From: Phyllobacterium phragmitis
GTDB taxonomy: Bacteria > Pseudomonadota > Alphaproteobacteria > Rhizobiales > Rhizobiaceae
DNA: 64,000 nucleotides
Direction: 5' to 3'
NCBI RefSeq assembly: GCF_002980495.1
Contig: NZ_PVBR01000002.1
Coordinates: 62,001 to 126,000 of the forward strand
Shown: in pieces, positions 35,823-46,428 of the stretch
Layout of the letters: every line of letters begins with the position of its first letter
Numbering within the stretch: position 1 is the first letter of the stretch
The notes under the pieces: generated by a model
What the model was told of the DNA's origin: nothing
Database searches by the model: none
The model's input: the letters and a program-made list of their open reading frames with translations, nothing else
Position numbers and translations under genes: made by a program

Positions 35823-37044
35823 ATGCAGCAGCCATTTGCGTGCGAACGAGCCGCCCGAGACGGCTGATCCCTTCCTCGATCATCGCCTCATTGGCGCATG
35901 AGAAACTGAGTCGCAGCGTATTGGCGCCCGAACCGTCTGCGAAGAAGGCTTTTCCCGGAACAAAGGCCACCTTCTCGCTTTCGACCGAAGCGGCGAGAAG
36001 TTCCGCGCCATCGAACCCTTCCGGCAATGTCACCCAGATGAACATGCCGCCCTCCGGCCTGGTCCAGGAAATTCCTTCGGGCATATGTCTTTCGAGAGCC
36101 GCCAGCATACCGTCACGACGCCGCCGATAGGTGTTCCTGAGCTTCTCGACCTGCCCCTCGAAGCCGCGCTCCGCCACGCGGCATATGGCGATCTGGTTGA
36201 TGGTCGGGGAATGGAGATCCGCCGCCTGCTTCATCAGCACGAGCTTCTGGACAACCGGCTTCGCCGCGCAGACCCAGCCAACCCGCAATCCCGGCGCCAG
36301 CGTCTTGGAGAAGCTGCCGCAATAGATCGTCCGGGTCTGCTCGATGCCGCCCGTCCGGGCGATATCGAGCGCCAGGAGCGGCGGGATCGCCTCTCCATCA
36401 TAACGCAGCGACTGATAGGCCGCGTCCTCGATGAGGCCGATATCGAGCTCGTCTGCCAGACCGAGCAGACATTGTCGCGCAACACGATCGAGCGTCTCGC
36501 CCGTCGGATTGGCGAAGTCGGCAGACGCATAGGCGAATTTCACCCGCCCTCCGGCATTTGCCGCCGCCTCGCGGTAAGATAAAGGCGTCCGGTTGCCATC
36601 AGGCGAAAGACGATCATAGGCCGGTTCATAAGCATTGAAGGCCTGAAGCGCCCCAAGATAGGTCGGCCAGGCCACGAGCGCCGTATCGTTTGGCGACAGG
36701 AACAGCTTGCCGAGATAATCGAGCGCCTGCTGCGAACCGGATGTGATGAAGATATTGTCGAGTGAACAGTCGATTCCGAGCGCATTCATTTGGCCGCCAA
36801 TCCATTCGCGTAAGGGCCCATAGCCTTCGCTGACCGAATATTGCAACGCGGCAGCCGTTTCCGGACCGCCGAGAATCTCTCCATAGGCTTCCCGGAATGC
36901 CGCGTCGGGAAACAGCGCAGGATCGGGAATGCCGCCCGCAAACGAGATGATGTCGGGACGTTCGAGAAGCTTCAGGAGCTGTCGGATTTCCGAAGCGCGC
37001 ATCCGTGACGAACGGGTGGCGAAGATATTCTCCCAGGCAAACAT
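35812..37044 (-). CDS. Class I/II PLP-dependent aminotransferase
   Basis: A 410-aa fold-type I aminotransferase of the 2-aminoadipate/MocR-like group without a GntR domain. Seen: ISFAGGIPDPALFP near residue 34, TSGSQQALDYLGKLF for cofactor binding, FANPTGETLDR, and YCGSFSKTLAPGLRVGW with the Schiff-base Lys. The amino donor and acceptor are not clear; an amino-acid:2-oxoglutarate transaminase is likely. It lies downstream of ilvC on the same strand but behind ilvC's terminator, so it is probably separately transcribed in the 130-bp gap. Confidence 0.92.
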   Translation of the reverse strand: MFAWENIFATRSSRMRASEIRQLLKLLERPDIISFAGGIPDPALFPDAAFREAYGEILGGPETAAALQYSVSEGYGPLREWIGGQMNALGIDCSLDNIFITSGSQQALDYLGKLFLSPNDTALVAWPTYLGALQAFNAYEPAYDRLSPDGNRTPLSYREAAANAGGRVKFAYASADFANPTGETLDRVARQCLLGLADELDIGLIEDAAYQSLRYDGEAIPPLLALDIARTGGIEQTRTIYCGSFSKTLAPGLRVGWVCAAKPVVQKLVLMKQAADLHSPTINQIAICRVAERGFEGQVEKLRNTYRRRRDGMLAALERHMPEGISWTRPEGGMFIWVTLPEGFDGAELLAASVESEKVAFVPGKAFFADGSGANTLRLSFSCANEAMIEEGISRLGRLVRTQMAAAFRD

Positions 37045-37109
37045 GTCGCGGTCCTTGAACGTTGAATCCGATCAAATGTCAGCAATACTGACCTAAATGG
37101 CAATACCCG

Positions 37110-37134
37110 AAAAAGCCGGGGATGTCTCCCCGGC
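37110..37134 (-). terminator. Rho-independent terminator of ilvC
   Basis: GCCGGGGA (37115-37122) and TCCCCGGC (37127-37134) form an 8-bp stem with a 4-nt loop, and on the minus strand a TTTTT run follows. It is 40 bp behind the ilvC stop. Confidence 0.85.
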
Positions 37135-37173
37135 CCGTATTTCCCGCCTGTCGCAGTTGCGTCAGGTATTCGC

Positions 37174-38833
<1,660 letters not shown>

Positions 38834-38867
38834 GTCCACCCTGCCCTGCACCTTCGCTCCCGCGCTG

Positions 38868-38885
38868 CCGTACCGTACGTTACGG
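38868..38885. promoter_or_regulatory. Probable TetR operator palindrome
   Basis: CCGTACCGTACGTTACGG matches its reverse complement at 16 of 18 positions. It lies 35 bp upstream of the preferred start of the TetR gene that precedes ilvC, as expected for autoregulation. Confidence 0.55.
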
Positions 38886-38995
38886 TTCGGCACCATGTCG
38901 AAAGCGAAGCCAGAATGCAAGTCCTTCCGGGATCAATTTCATGAGAGGTGAAGTGCTACAGTCACATTGATGCGCCGCGGCAGTTCAAACATCGA

Positions 38996-39032
38996 GCCAT
39001 GGGTTCTCGGGTCAAGCCCGAGGCCCCATGGC
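38996..39032. repeat. Dispersed palindrome (GCCATGGG type), copy 1
   Basis: Inverted repeat GCCATGGG…CCCATGGC enclosing CTCGGGTCAAGCCCGAG. A sister copy is at 54592-54628. It lies between the TetR gene and the 3' end of kup. Confidence 0.65.
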
Positions 39033-39127
39033 TGAGGGGCAAAAACAGTCCTGTCACCCACTTCAGGATCCAGAAATCACCAGCTGCCATGCCTTCCACG
39101 GCAACGACACCCAGCCCCCTCTCCCGT

Positions 39128-41065
39128 TCACATATTGACCTGGGTCCCGACCTCCACGACGCGTCCGGTGGGTATCTGGAAATATTCGGTTGCATCGGAT
39201 GCCGTGCGTGCCAGGAGAATGAAAAGCCTGTCCTGCCAGAGCGGCATTCCCGAATTGGGCGAGGCTTTCAGTGTGCGCCGCGACAGGAAGAAGGAGGTCT
39301 TCATGATATCGAATTGCCAGCCAAGCTTGCGGCAGATCGCCAGCGCGCGCGGAATATTGGGCTGTTCCATATAGCCGAAGGTCAGCGTCACCTGCATGAA
39401 GCGCTCATTGTACTGCGACACGCGGGCCCGGTCGGCGGTGGCGACGCGCGGCGTCGGCGCGGTCACCACAGTCAGGATGACATTGTTCTCATGCAGCACC
39501 TTGTAGTGCTTGAGACTGTGCATCAGCGCCGTTGGCGCGCTTTTCGAATCGCTTGTCAGGAAAACGGCGGTTCCCGGTACGATGATCGGCGGCTTCTTTG
39601 ATATTTGATCGACAATCAGGTCGAGGTCCACCTCGCTCTTGCGGGTCTTGTGGAAGAGGTGCCGGGTGCCGCGCACCCATGTCACCATCACCACCATGAC
39701 GATAGCGGCCATCAAGATGGAAACCCAGCCGCCCTCGTGGACCTTGGCGATATTGGCGCTGAAGAACACCAGATCGACCAGGAGGAAACCTGCGGTCACC
39801 AGGCCTGCTGCCGCCAGCCGCCATTTCCAGATGCGGGTCATGACAACGAACAGCAACGAACTCGTCACGATCATATTGCCGGTGACGGCGATGCCGTAGG
39901 CCGAGGCGAGACGGGAGGAACTTCCGAAACCGATAACCAGCAGGATGACGGCGATGCCGAGCAGGAAATTGACGCGCGGAATATAGATCTGGCCAAGCAG
40001 CTTATCGGATGTGTGCTGGATTTCGAGCCGCGGCAGCATATTGAGCTGCACAGCCTGGCGCGCAAGGGAATAGGCGCCAGTGATGACGGCCTGGCTGGCG
40101 ATGACGGTCGCAGCCGTCGCCAGCAGCACCATTGGTATGAGCCCCCAGGCCGGTATCATCTCGAAGAACGGGTTCGAAGCAGCCTTTCCGTGTGACAGGA
40201 TGAAGGCGCCCTGCCCGAAATAGTTCAGAAGCAGGCTGGGAAACACGATCCACAGCCAGGCAGTCACGATCGGCTTGCGCCCGAAATGGCCGAGATCGGC
40301 ATAAAGCGCCTCGGTGCCGGTGACCGCAAGGAAGATCGCGCCGATCGTCGCAAATGAGGTCGCGGGATTTTCCAGCAGGTAATCGACCGCATAATAGGGA
40401 TTGATGGCGAGGAAAACCGTGGGATCGTCGAAAATATGCCAGAGGCCGGTAAGCCCCAGCGAGAGGAACCAGAGCGCGGTGATCGGCCCGAACACCGCGG
40501 AGACCTTGGCCGTACCGAAGCGCTGCACCGAAAAGAGCGTCACCAGGATGGCGATGGTCACCGGCACGACGAAAGGCGTCAATTCCGGCGTGATGACTTC
40601 CAAGCCTTCAACGGCGGAGAGGACGGAAATGGCCGGCGTAATGACGGCATCGCCGAAAAATAGCGCTGCACCGCATATGCCGATGCCCAGGACGACATTT
40701 GGCCGCTTACGGAAGCTCGACCGGACAAGCGCCATCAGCGAGAGGATGCCGCCTTCGCCATTATTGTCGGCGCGCAGCACGAAGAGGATGTATTTGATGG
40801 TGACGATCAGCGTCAGCGCCCAGAAGATCAGCGAGATGACGCCCAGAATATCCGCGCGGGACAGCGTTCCGTCGCTTGCGGCCGCATGCAGGCCTTCGCG
40901 AAAGGCATAGATCGGGCTGGTGCCGATATCGCCATAGACGACACCCAATGCCCCCATGAGCAGAACGCGGAAGCTGTCGCCTTCAGGTCCCGTATGCTCG
41001 GCCATCCCGTTTTCGGGACCGGCAGCTCCGGCCTCAGGCGTAACGCCGTTCCGCACATTGTTCAT
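39128..41065 (-). CDS. kup: Low-affinity K+ transporter Kup
   Basis: The 645-aa proton-coupled potassium uptake protein has an N-terminal LGVVYGDIGTSPIYAFRE, the Kup signature, about twelve membrane helices (about 35-480) and a C-terminal cytoplasmic domain of about 160 residues (GTAVFLTSDSKSAPTAL onwards). EGGILSLMAL and GDAVITPAISVLSAVEG are further conserved segments. It is monocistronic between the TetR-ilvC unit and pdxJ. Confidence 0.96.
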   Translation of the reverse strand: MNNVRNGVTPEAGAAGPENGMAEHTGPEGDSFRVLLMGALGVVYGDIGTSPIYAFREGLHAAASDGTLSRADILGVISLIFWALTLIVTIKYILFVLRADNNGEGGILSLMALVRSSFRKRPNVVLGIGICGAALFFGDAVITPAISVLSAVEGLEVITPELTPFVVPVTIAILVTLFSVQRFGTAKVSAVFGPITALWFLSLGLTGLWHIFDDPTVFLAINPYYAVDYLLENPATSFATIGAIFLAVTGTEALYADLGHFGRKPIVTAWLWIVFPSLLLNYFGQGAFILSHGKAASNPFFEMIPAWGLIPMVLLATAATVIASQAVITGAYSLARQAVQLNMLPRLEIQHTSDKLLGQIYIPRVNFLLGIAVILLVIGFGSSSRLASAYGIAVTGNMIVTSSLLFVVMTRIWKWRLAAAGLVTAGFLLVDLVFFSANIAKVHEGGWVSILMAAIVMVVMVTWVRGTRHLFHKTRKSEVDLDLIVDQISKKPPIIVPGTAVFLTSDSKSAPTALMHSLKHYKVLHENNVILTVVTAPTPRVATADRARVSQYNERFMQVTLTFGYMEQPNIPRALAICRKLGWQFDIMKTSFFLSRRTLKASPNSGMPLWQDRLFILLARTASDATEYFQIPTGRVVEVGTQVNM

Positions 41066-41291
41066 TGCTGATACCTCACTGCCTCAGTATCTCGCTCGCA
41101 TCCCGTAACGCAACTCTCCGGGCGCCGTTCCTGAGGACGTGGGCGGACCGGATAGCCACACCGCACCGCAAATGCTTGCCAGTGAAGTTATGCGCTGAGC
41201 GAATACCCATGCCCCCTGAGCAACGAGAGCGCTATGCCTGCACGATTTCATGAAATTTCCTAATATTTTGAAATGCCGCAGGGTTAAGGAA

Positions 41292-42038
41292 TTATGCAGT
41301 GGTCGCCAGCGCTGCCAGGAAGCGCCTGACGGTCATCGCCATTCCATGCTCCAGCGCATCGGCCGTAAGTCCGTGACCGATGGAAACTTCGGCAAGCGCC
41401 GGGATACGCCTGGCCAGCGGTGGAATGTTTTCCACCGTCAGGTCGTGACCCGCATTGACGCCGAGACCCAGCGCAAGCGCCGCGTCGGCGGCAGCGCCGA
41501 GTTTGCGCAATTCTTCCGCCGCGGCTTTCGGTGAAGCATGCGCCCCGCCATAGGGCCCTGTGTAGAGCTCGATCCGGTCCGCGCCGATGGCCTTCGCCGA
41601 AGCGAGCCCTTTCGTATCAGGATCGGCAAACAGTGATACGCGCACCGTGCGTTTCTTCAATCGCGCCACGATGGGTGCCAGGAAATCGGCTTTGCTGTCG
41701 AAGTCCCAGCCATGATCGGAGGTGGCCTGCGTCGGATCGTCGGGCACCAGCGTTACCTGTTCCGGCTCATATTTTTCGACTATATCCAGAAAATGTTCCG
41801 TCGGAAAACCCTCGATATTGAATTCGGCCCCCGGAAATTCATCATCGATCAATGCCCTGATATCACCGAGATCGGAAAAGCGGATGTGGCGCTGGTCGGG
41901 GCGCGGATGCACCGTCAACCCGGACGCACCGGCATCGAGCGCGATGCGTCCGATGCCGGTAACGCTCGGCCATGGCAGGTCGCGGCGGTTGCGCAGCATG
42001 GCGGCGGCGTTAAGATTAACGGAAAGTTTTGCAGTCAT
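41292..42038 (-). CDS. pdxJ: Pyridoxine 5'-phosphate synthase
   Basis: A 248-aa TIM barrel that condenses 1-deoxyxylulose 5-phosphate with 3-amino-2-oxopropyl phosphate, the last ring-forming step of vitamin B6 synthesis. Conserved: [54 protein letters not shown] and [16 protein letters not shown]. The ATG at 42038 is followed directly by homology. It is separated from kup by about 225 bp with no recognised feature. Confidence 0.96.
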   Translation of the reverse strand: MTAKLSVNLNAAAMLRNRRDLPWPSVTGIGRIALDAGASGLTVHPRPDQRHIRFSDLGDIRALIDDEFPGAEFNIEGFPTEHFLDIVEKYEPEQVTLVPDDPTQATSDHGWDFDSKADFLAPIVARLKKRTVRVSLFADPDTKGLASAKAIGADRIELYTGPYGGAHASPKAAAEELRKLGAAADAALALGLGVNAGHDLTVENIPPLARRIPALAEVSIGHGLTADALEHGMAMTVRRFLAALATTA

Positions 42039-42110
42039 TCCCGGCCTGGCTCCTCAACGAAAGTGCTGTTGCAGCGTTATAATGGAAAATCAGCCGGCTG
42101 AAAGCTGTAA

Positions 42111-42210
42111 CAGCGCCGTGCGTCCATTGGGACGCACAAAGGACGCTGTAAGTCATTGTATCTGCGCATCGCGCTTTCCGAAAACCGATTCCGGTTTTCG
42201 GGCCGATGCG
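42111..42210. repeat. Brucella/rhizobial palindromic repeat, copy 3
   Basis: The copy most similar to that at 5303-5408, sharing GACGCACAAAGGACGCTGTA and CCGAAAACCGATTCCGGTTT. It lies between the divergent pdxJ and STAS-like genes and ends 34 bp before the latter's start, so it may carry or displace promoter elements. Confidence 0.75.
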
Positions 42211-42243
42211 GTAACATAACTTTCCAGTTCGACATAAGGAATC

Positions 42244-42648
42244 ATGATGAGGCCCGAGACCACCATTCCAGTCGTCCGCCGCATCCCGACCAATCGGGCG
42301 GATGCCTTCGCCTTCACCATAGAGGGCCATCTCTCCAACGCTGATGTCGAAAACGTCTACGGTCTCTTGGAAGCCGCCTATGAGCAGCACGACAAGATCG
42401 ATCTTCTGGTGCGGCTCAACGGCTATGAAGGGTTCGACTGGAACGCCGCATTCAAAGATACCACATTTGCCATGCAAACGCGTTCGCTCAAGCACATCCG
42501 CCGCTATGCGATCGTCGGCGGCCCGGCATGGATCCATGTCTGCGCGAACCTGCTGAAACCATTTCTTTCCATCGACATGAAGACATTCGATTCATCAGAT
42601 GAAATCAAAGCTTGGCAATGGATCGGCGCCGAAGAGATAGGGGAATAG
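42244..42648 (+). CDS. SpoIIAA-like STAS protein
   Basis: A 134-aa protein of the SpoIIAA-like family: FAFTIEGHLSNADVENVYGL, DKIDLLVRLNGYEGFDW, then YAIVGGPAWIHVCANLLKPF. These single-domain STAS-like proteins are widespread and poorly understood; some bind lipids or nucleotides. Two adjacent ATG codons (42244 and 42247) begin the frame. The last codons and stop overlap the left arm of the inverted repeat at 42636. Confidence 0.85.
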   Translation: MMRPETTIPVVRRIPTNRADAFAFTIEGHLSNADVENVYGLLEAAYEQHDKIDLLVRLNGYEGFDWNAAFKDTTFAMQTRSLKHIRRYAIVGGPAWIHVCANLLKPFLSIDMKTFDSSDEIKAWQWIGAEEIGE

Positions 42649-42762
42649 GGGAATAAGGCAGTAGGGGAATATGTTTTATGTCCTATCCGCGTGTAGGAAA
42701 GCGGACGCAAACGGGCAATAAAAACATATTCCCCTACTCCCCTACTCCCTTATTCCCCTATC
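42636..42762. repeat. Long inverted repeat between convergent genes
   Basis: Arms at about 42636-42677 and 42718-42762 are built from repeated GGGGAATA units (GATAGGGGAATA…TATTCCCCTATC) and pair with few gaps. Both flanking stop codons, of the STAS gene and of the helicase gene, lie within the arms. It probably serves as a shared terminator region. Confidence 0.7.
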
Positions 42763-43894
42763 TGACGATCGTCAGCCGTTCCGCCGCTCGGGTGATTGCC
42801 GTATAAAGCCAGCGCTCGCGCGTATCGCGAAAGGCGAAGCTTTCGTCGAACAGCACGATTTCGTTCCATTGCGAGCCCTGCGCCTTGTGGACGGTTAGCG
42901 CATAACCATAGTCGAAATCGTCGAAACGCTTCTTGGTCTGCCACGGGATTTCCGTGTCCGGCTCCTCGAACTGCGCCTTGAGCAGCTTGATCTTGGCCAC
43001 GCCCCTGCCCGGCTCCTCGTCTTCCGGCGAAACCAGAAGATTGATCCCCGGCTTCACCGTTTCCCTGGATGCGGTCATCACCTTCCACAAGGAACCGTTG
43101 AGCAGGCCCTTGGCCGGATCGTTCCTGAGGCAGACAAGCTTGTCGCCCGCCTGCGGATAATCGGCGGTGAAGCCTTTCAGCTCGCGCAGGCGTTGATTGT
43201 AGCGCCGCCTGGTCCGGTTGGTGCCGACCAGCACCTGATCGGCGGCAAGCACCAGCTCCTGCGTCACGTCACCCTTGTTGATGACCTTGGCCGTACCATA
43301 GTCGCCATGCCCGAACTCGCGGCCCTCGCGCACGTCGAGCGCCAGCCGGATGATCGGATTGTCACGCGCCTGGCGATGGATTTCCGTGAGCAGGAAATCC
43401 GGCTCGTGCTCCGTGAAGAACCCGCCGCCCGAGATCGGCGGCAACTGACCGGGATCGCCCAGCACGAGGATCGGCGTACCGAAGGTCATCAAATCGCGGC
43501 CAAGCTGCTCGTCCACCATCGAACATTCGTCGACGACGATGAGCTTGGCCTTGGCCACCGGGCTCTGCCGGTTGAGCGAAAAGGTCGGCGAGATGCTGGT
43601 CTTGCCCGTGGTCTCGTCCTCTACCGCCTCTTCACCCTTCGGGCGATAGATCAGCGAATGGAGCGTACGCGCATTGGTCGCGCCTTTGGAGCGCAACACC
43701 TGCGCCGCTTTTCCGGTGAAGGCCGCGAACTGCACGTCGCCATCGACATGCTCGGCGAAATAGCGCGCAAGCGTCGTCTTTCCGGTTCCGGCATAGCCGA
43801 ACAGCCGGAAAATCGGCCGGCGGCCTTCACTCAACCACTCTGAGACGGCCTTGAGCGCCGCGTCCTGTTGGGGAGAAAACTGCATGGGGTTCAA
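42758..43894 (-). CDS. RecD-like ATP-dependent DNA helicase
   Basis: A 378-aa SF1B helicase: Walker A GYAGTGKTT (about 33-41), FTGKAAQVLRSKG, Walker B VVDECSMVD, motif III GDPGQLPPISGGG, then TVHKAQGSQW and YTAITRA for motifs V and VI. It resembles the RecD2/Dda-like helicases with a UvrD-like C-terminal lobe, and lacks the N-terminal extensions of RecBCD subunit alpha. A role in repair or replication restart is likely. Confidence 0.93.
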   Translation of the reverse strand: MNPMQFSPQQDAALKAVSEWLSEGRRPIFRLFGYAGTGKTTLARYFAEHVDGDVQFAAFTGKAAQVLRSKGATNARTLHSLIYRPKGEEAVEDETTGKTSISPTFSLNRQSPVAKAKLIVVDECSMVDEQLGRDLMTFGTPILVLGDPGQLPPISGGGFFTEHEPDFLLTEIHRQARDNPIIRLALDVREGREFGHGDYGTAKVINKGDVTQELVLAADQVLVGTNRTRRRYNQRLRELKGFTADYPQAGDKLVCLRNDPAKGLLNGSLWKVMTASRETVKPGINLLVSPEDEEPGRGVAKIKLLKAQFEEPDTEIPWQTKKRFDDFDYGYALTVHKAQGSQWNEIVLFDESFAFRDTRERWLYTAITRAAERLTIVR

Positions 43895-43958
43895 TGGCAG
43901 GATTCTTCACCGAAGAGCAAGATACAATCGTTAAGGAAGTATGCTTGTTTAGGGATCA

Positions 43959-44089
43959 CCGCCAAGCGCCCTCGTCCTTCGAGGCTCTGCTTCGCTTCGC
44001 ACCTCAGGATGAGGGCTACTGGAGCTGCCGCCCTTCACCCTCATGGTGAGGTGTGAGCGAAGCGAGCCTCGAACCACGAGGGTGAAGGA
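43959..44089. repeat. Long dispersed palindrome (CGCCAAGCGCCCTCG type), copy 1
   Basis: About 130 bp starting CGCCAAGCGCCCTCGTCCTT and containing CACCTCAGGATGAGGGCT and GAGCGAAGCGAGCCTCGAA. The two halves are imperfectly complementary. The second copy is at 48549-48692. It lies between the helicase start and the end of the dehydratase gene. Confidence 0.75.
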
Positions 44090-44093
44090 CTCA

Positions 44094-45059
44094 TCAAGCC
44101 GAACGGAGCAACTGGCAAAACTGCCCGAGATCGACATTTCCGCCGCTGACGATCACGCCGACCCGCAGCCCCCTAAGCTGCGGCCCGAGTTTCCTCGCGC
44201 CGGCAAGCCCGAGACAGCCGGTCGGCTCGACGATCATCTTCATGCGCGACGCGAAGAACCGCATGCTTTCGACCAGTTCGCTGTCCGCAACCGTCAGGAT
44301 ATCGTCGACATCCCGCCGGATGATGGCGAACGTATAGTTCCCGAGCGACTGGGTCTGCGCGCCGTCGGCAATGGTCTTCGGCGTCGCGATACGGACGATT
44401 TTGCCCGATCTGAAGGATTGCTGCCCGTCATCACCAGCCTCCGGCTCGACGCCATAGATCTTGCACCCGGGCACCAGCGCCTTCGCGGCCAATGCGCTGC
44501 CGGACAGAAGCCCGCCACCGCCGAGACAGACGAACAGCGCGTCGAGTTCACCGACCTCTTCCAACAACTCCTTCGCCGCCGTGCCCTGGCCGGCGATGAT
44601 GTCAGGATGATCATAGGGCGGGATCAGCGTCAGCCCCTGCTCTTCCGCCAGCCGCCGGGCAATCGCGTCGCGATCTTCGCTGTAGCGGTCAAAGGTCACG
44701 ACGGTCGCGCCATAGCCCCGCGTCGCCGCCATCTTCGCGGCAGGCGCATCCTCGGGCATGATGATGGTCGACGACATGCCGAGCAGGCTTGCCGACAAGG
44801 CGATCGCCTGCGCATGATTGCCCGAGGAGAATGCAAGGACGCCGGCCTTCCTTTGGCTCTCGTCGAAGCGCGAGAGCGCATTGAAGGCCCCGCGGAACTT
44901 GAACGCCCCGATGCGCTGGAAATTCTCAGCCTTGAAGAAAATCTCCGCACCGAGTTCCCGCTCAATGGTGCGCGACCGCAAAACCGGCGTGCGATGCGCA
45001 TGCCCCTCGATACGGCGCGCCGCCGCCAGAACGTCTTCATAAGTCGGGAGGTTTTGCAT
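44094..45059 (-). CDS. Threonine dehydratase/serine racemase-like enzyme
   Basis: The 321-aa fold-type II PLP enzyme contains NFQRIGAFKFRGA with the Schiff-base lysine, SSGNHAQAIA, and GGGGLLSGSALA for cofactor phosphate binding. It has no C-terminal ACT-like regulatory domain, so it corresponds to the short, catabolic-type or serine-racemase-like branch (about 320 aa) rather than to the long biosynthetic IlvA. It could deaminate L-threonine to 2-oxobutyrate, feeding isoleucine, which suits its position next to ilvH-ilvI. Hydroxyaspartate ammonia-lyase or serine racemase activity is also possible. Confidence 0.92.
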   Translation of the reverse strand: MQNLPTYEDVLAAARRIEGHAHRTPVLRSRTIERELGAEIFFKAENFQRIGAFKFRGAFNALSRFDESQRKAGVLAFSSGNHAQAIALSASLLGMSSTIIMPEDAPAAKMAATRGYGATVVTFDRYSEDRDAIARRLAEEQGLTLIPPYDHPDIIAGQGTAAKELLEEVGELDALFVCLGGGGLLSGSALAAKALVPGCKIYGVEPEAGDDGQQSFRSGKIVRIATPKTIADGAQTQSLGNYTFAIIRRDVDDILTVADSELVESMRFFASRMKMIVEPTGCLGLAGARKLGPQLRGLRVGVIVSGGNVDLGQFCQLLRSA

Positions 45060-45092
45060 GGAGTATCCCTTTTGTCGGTACTATACATTACG

Positions 45093-45247
45093 CCCCTCAC
45101 CCTTACCCTCTCCCCGTAAAAACAGGGAGAGGGAGGCGTCAGCATTATCGCCTCTTTTTTCTCCCCTGCACCTGGCAGAAAGAAAGGCAAAACGCCAGTG
45201 TCCCCCTCTCCCCGTTCTTCACGGGGAGAGGGTAAGGGTGAGGGGCC
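45093..45247. repeat. Composite CCCCTCACCC palindrome pair, copy 1
   Basis: The left end CCCCTCACCCTTACCCTCTC and the right end GAGAGGGTAAGGGTGAGGGG are inverted copies about 155 bp apart, each followed or preceded by a small hairpin (CTCTCCCCG/CGGGGAGAG). A second composite of the same size is at 46254-46404. The two bracket ilvH and the DUF559 gene. Confidence 0.75.
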
Positions 45248-45254
45248 ACTCTCC

Positions 45255-45827
45255 CTACATCCCCTCCGGCCCCCGGTTCATCGCAGCTACACCCGTGCGG
45301 CAGATTTCCACGAGGCCGAGCGGCTTCATGATGGCGATGAACTGGTCGATCTTGGCGCTTTTCCCGGTGATTTCAAAAATGAAATGCTCCGTAGTCGCAT
45401 CGGTGACCTTGGCGCGGAAGGCATCGGCCAGACGCAGGACCTCAACGCGGTCCTCGCCGGTTCCCACGACCTTGATCAGCGCCAGTTCGCGCTCGATCGG
45501 CCGCTCATGGCCGAGTTCCGCCGCGCGCATGGAAAGATCGATCACCCGGTGCACCGGCACGATGCGCTCGAGTTGATGGCGGATCTGGTCGAGCACATGC
45601 GGCGTACCGCGCGTCACGATGGTGATGCGCGACAGATGCTGCTCGTGCTCCGTTTCCGAAACGGTGAGGCTTTCGATATTGTAGCCGCGCCCGGAGAAAA
45701 GGCCGATGACCCGGGCAAGAACGCCCGGCTCATTATCGACCAGCACCGCCAGCGTGTGCGTCACCGGCTTTTGCGTCTCGCTGGCGATGAAATAGGCCGA
45801 GCCGGAAGCTAGGTTTTGTGCGTTCAT
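45255..45827 (-). CDS. ilvH: Acetolactate synthase small subunit
   Basis: The 190-aa regulatory subunit has an N-terminal ACT domain (HTLAVLVDNEPGVLARVIGL, then GYNIESLTVSETE) that binds valine for feedback inhibition, and a C-terminal ALS_ss domain (RELALIKVV, then GVAAMNRGPEGM). It activates IlvI. Its ATG overlaps the DUF559 stop (ATGA), so translation is coupled to that inserted gene rather than directly to ilvI. Confidence 0.96.
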   Translation of the reverse strand: MNAQNLASGSAYFIASETQKPVTHTLAVLVDNEPGVLARVIGLFSGRGYNIESLTVSETEHEQHLSRITIVTRGTPHVLDQIRHQLERIVPVHRVIDLSMRAAELGHERPIERELALIKVVGTGEDRVEVLRLADAFRAKVTDATTEHFIFEITGKSAKIDQFIAIMKPLGLVEICRTGVAAMNRGPEGM

Positions 45828-46228
45828 GGTTTTCCTCGGGAATATCCTGTAAAAATCAAGTCACTTGCCACTGTCTCTTCGTGCAATCGCCCGTCGAGTG
45901 CAGCCACGATGGTCTCCAGGACGGCATTGCTTTTGCCAAGCACATCCACATTCCAAAACCGGATGACAGCGTAGCCTTCATGCTTCATGAAGGCGTCGCG
46001 TCTGCGGTCATATTCACTTTCAGCATGCTGGCTGCCATCCACTTCCACAACCAGCTTGCGTTCCCGGCAAACAAAATCCCCATAGTAGGGACCGATAGGA
46101 AATTGCCGAATAAATTTATAGCCGTTCAGCCGTCTACCCCTGAGCTCGGACCATAATTTGTGTTCGGCGTCATTGTCTTGTTTTCGCAGCGACCGCGCCC
46201 GCTCGATAACCTTTTTAGGACCGCGCAT
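45824..46228 (-). CDS. DUF559 endonuclease-like protein
   Basis: A 134-aa DUF559 protein with a PD-(D/E)xK/Vsr-like core: LWSELRGRRLNGYKFIRQF, GDFVCRERKLVVEVDGSQH (Asp and Glu-x-Asp active-site pattern), then YDRRRDAFMKHEGYAVIRFW. Members are often stand-alone and spread by transfer; function is unproved. It is located inside the ilvI-ilvH unit, overlaps ilvH by 4 bp, and is 200 bp from ilvI with a palindrome composite between them. Confidence 0.88.
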   Translation of the reverse strand: MRGPKKVIERARSLRKQDNDAEHKLWSELRGRRLNGYKFIRQFPIGPYYGDFVCRERKLVVEVDGSQHAESEYDRRRDAFMKHEGYAVIRFWNVDVLGKSNAVLETIVAALDGRLHEETVASDLIFTGYSRGKP

Positions 46229-46253
46229 CGATCGCCCCTCACCCTTGGAGTTG

Positions 46254-46404
46254 GCCCCTCACCCTTACCCTCTCCCCGTAAACGGGGAGAGGGAGACATC
46301 AACGTTCTGCCTCATTCTTCTTCCTGTGCGCGGGGAGAAAGGAGAAACGGCAAGGTCTATGCCCCCCTCTCCCCGCATGCGGGGAGAGGGTAAGGGTGAG
46401 GGGC
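46254..46404. repeat. Composite CCCCTCACCC palindrome pair, copy 2
   Basis: Second composite, bounded by CCCCTCACCCTTACCCTCTC and GAGAGGGTAAGGGTGAGGGG in inverted order, with internal CTCTCCCCG hairpins. It lies in the intercistronic gap between ilvI and the DUF559 gene, so the ilv transcript should carry it. Confidence 0.75.
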
Positions 46405-46428
46405 AACTTGAACGGCAATCTTCTATCA

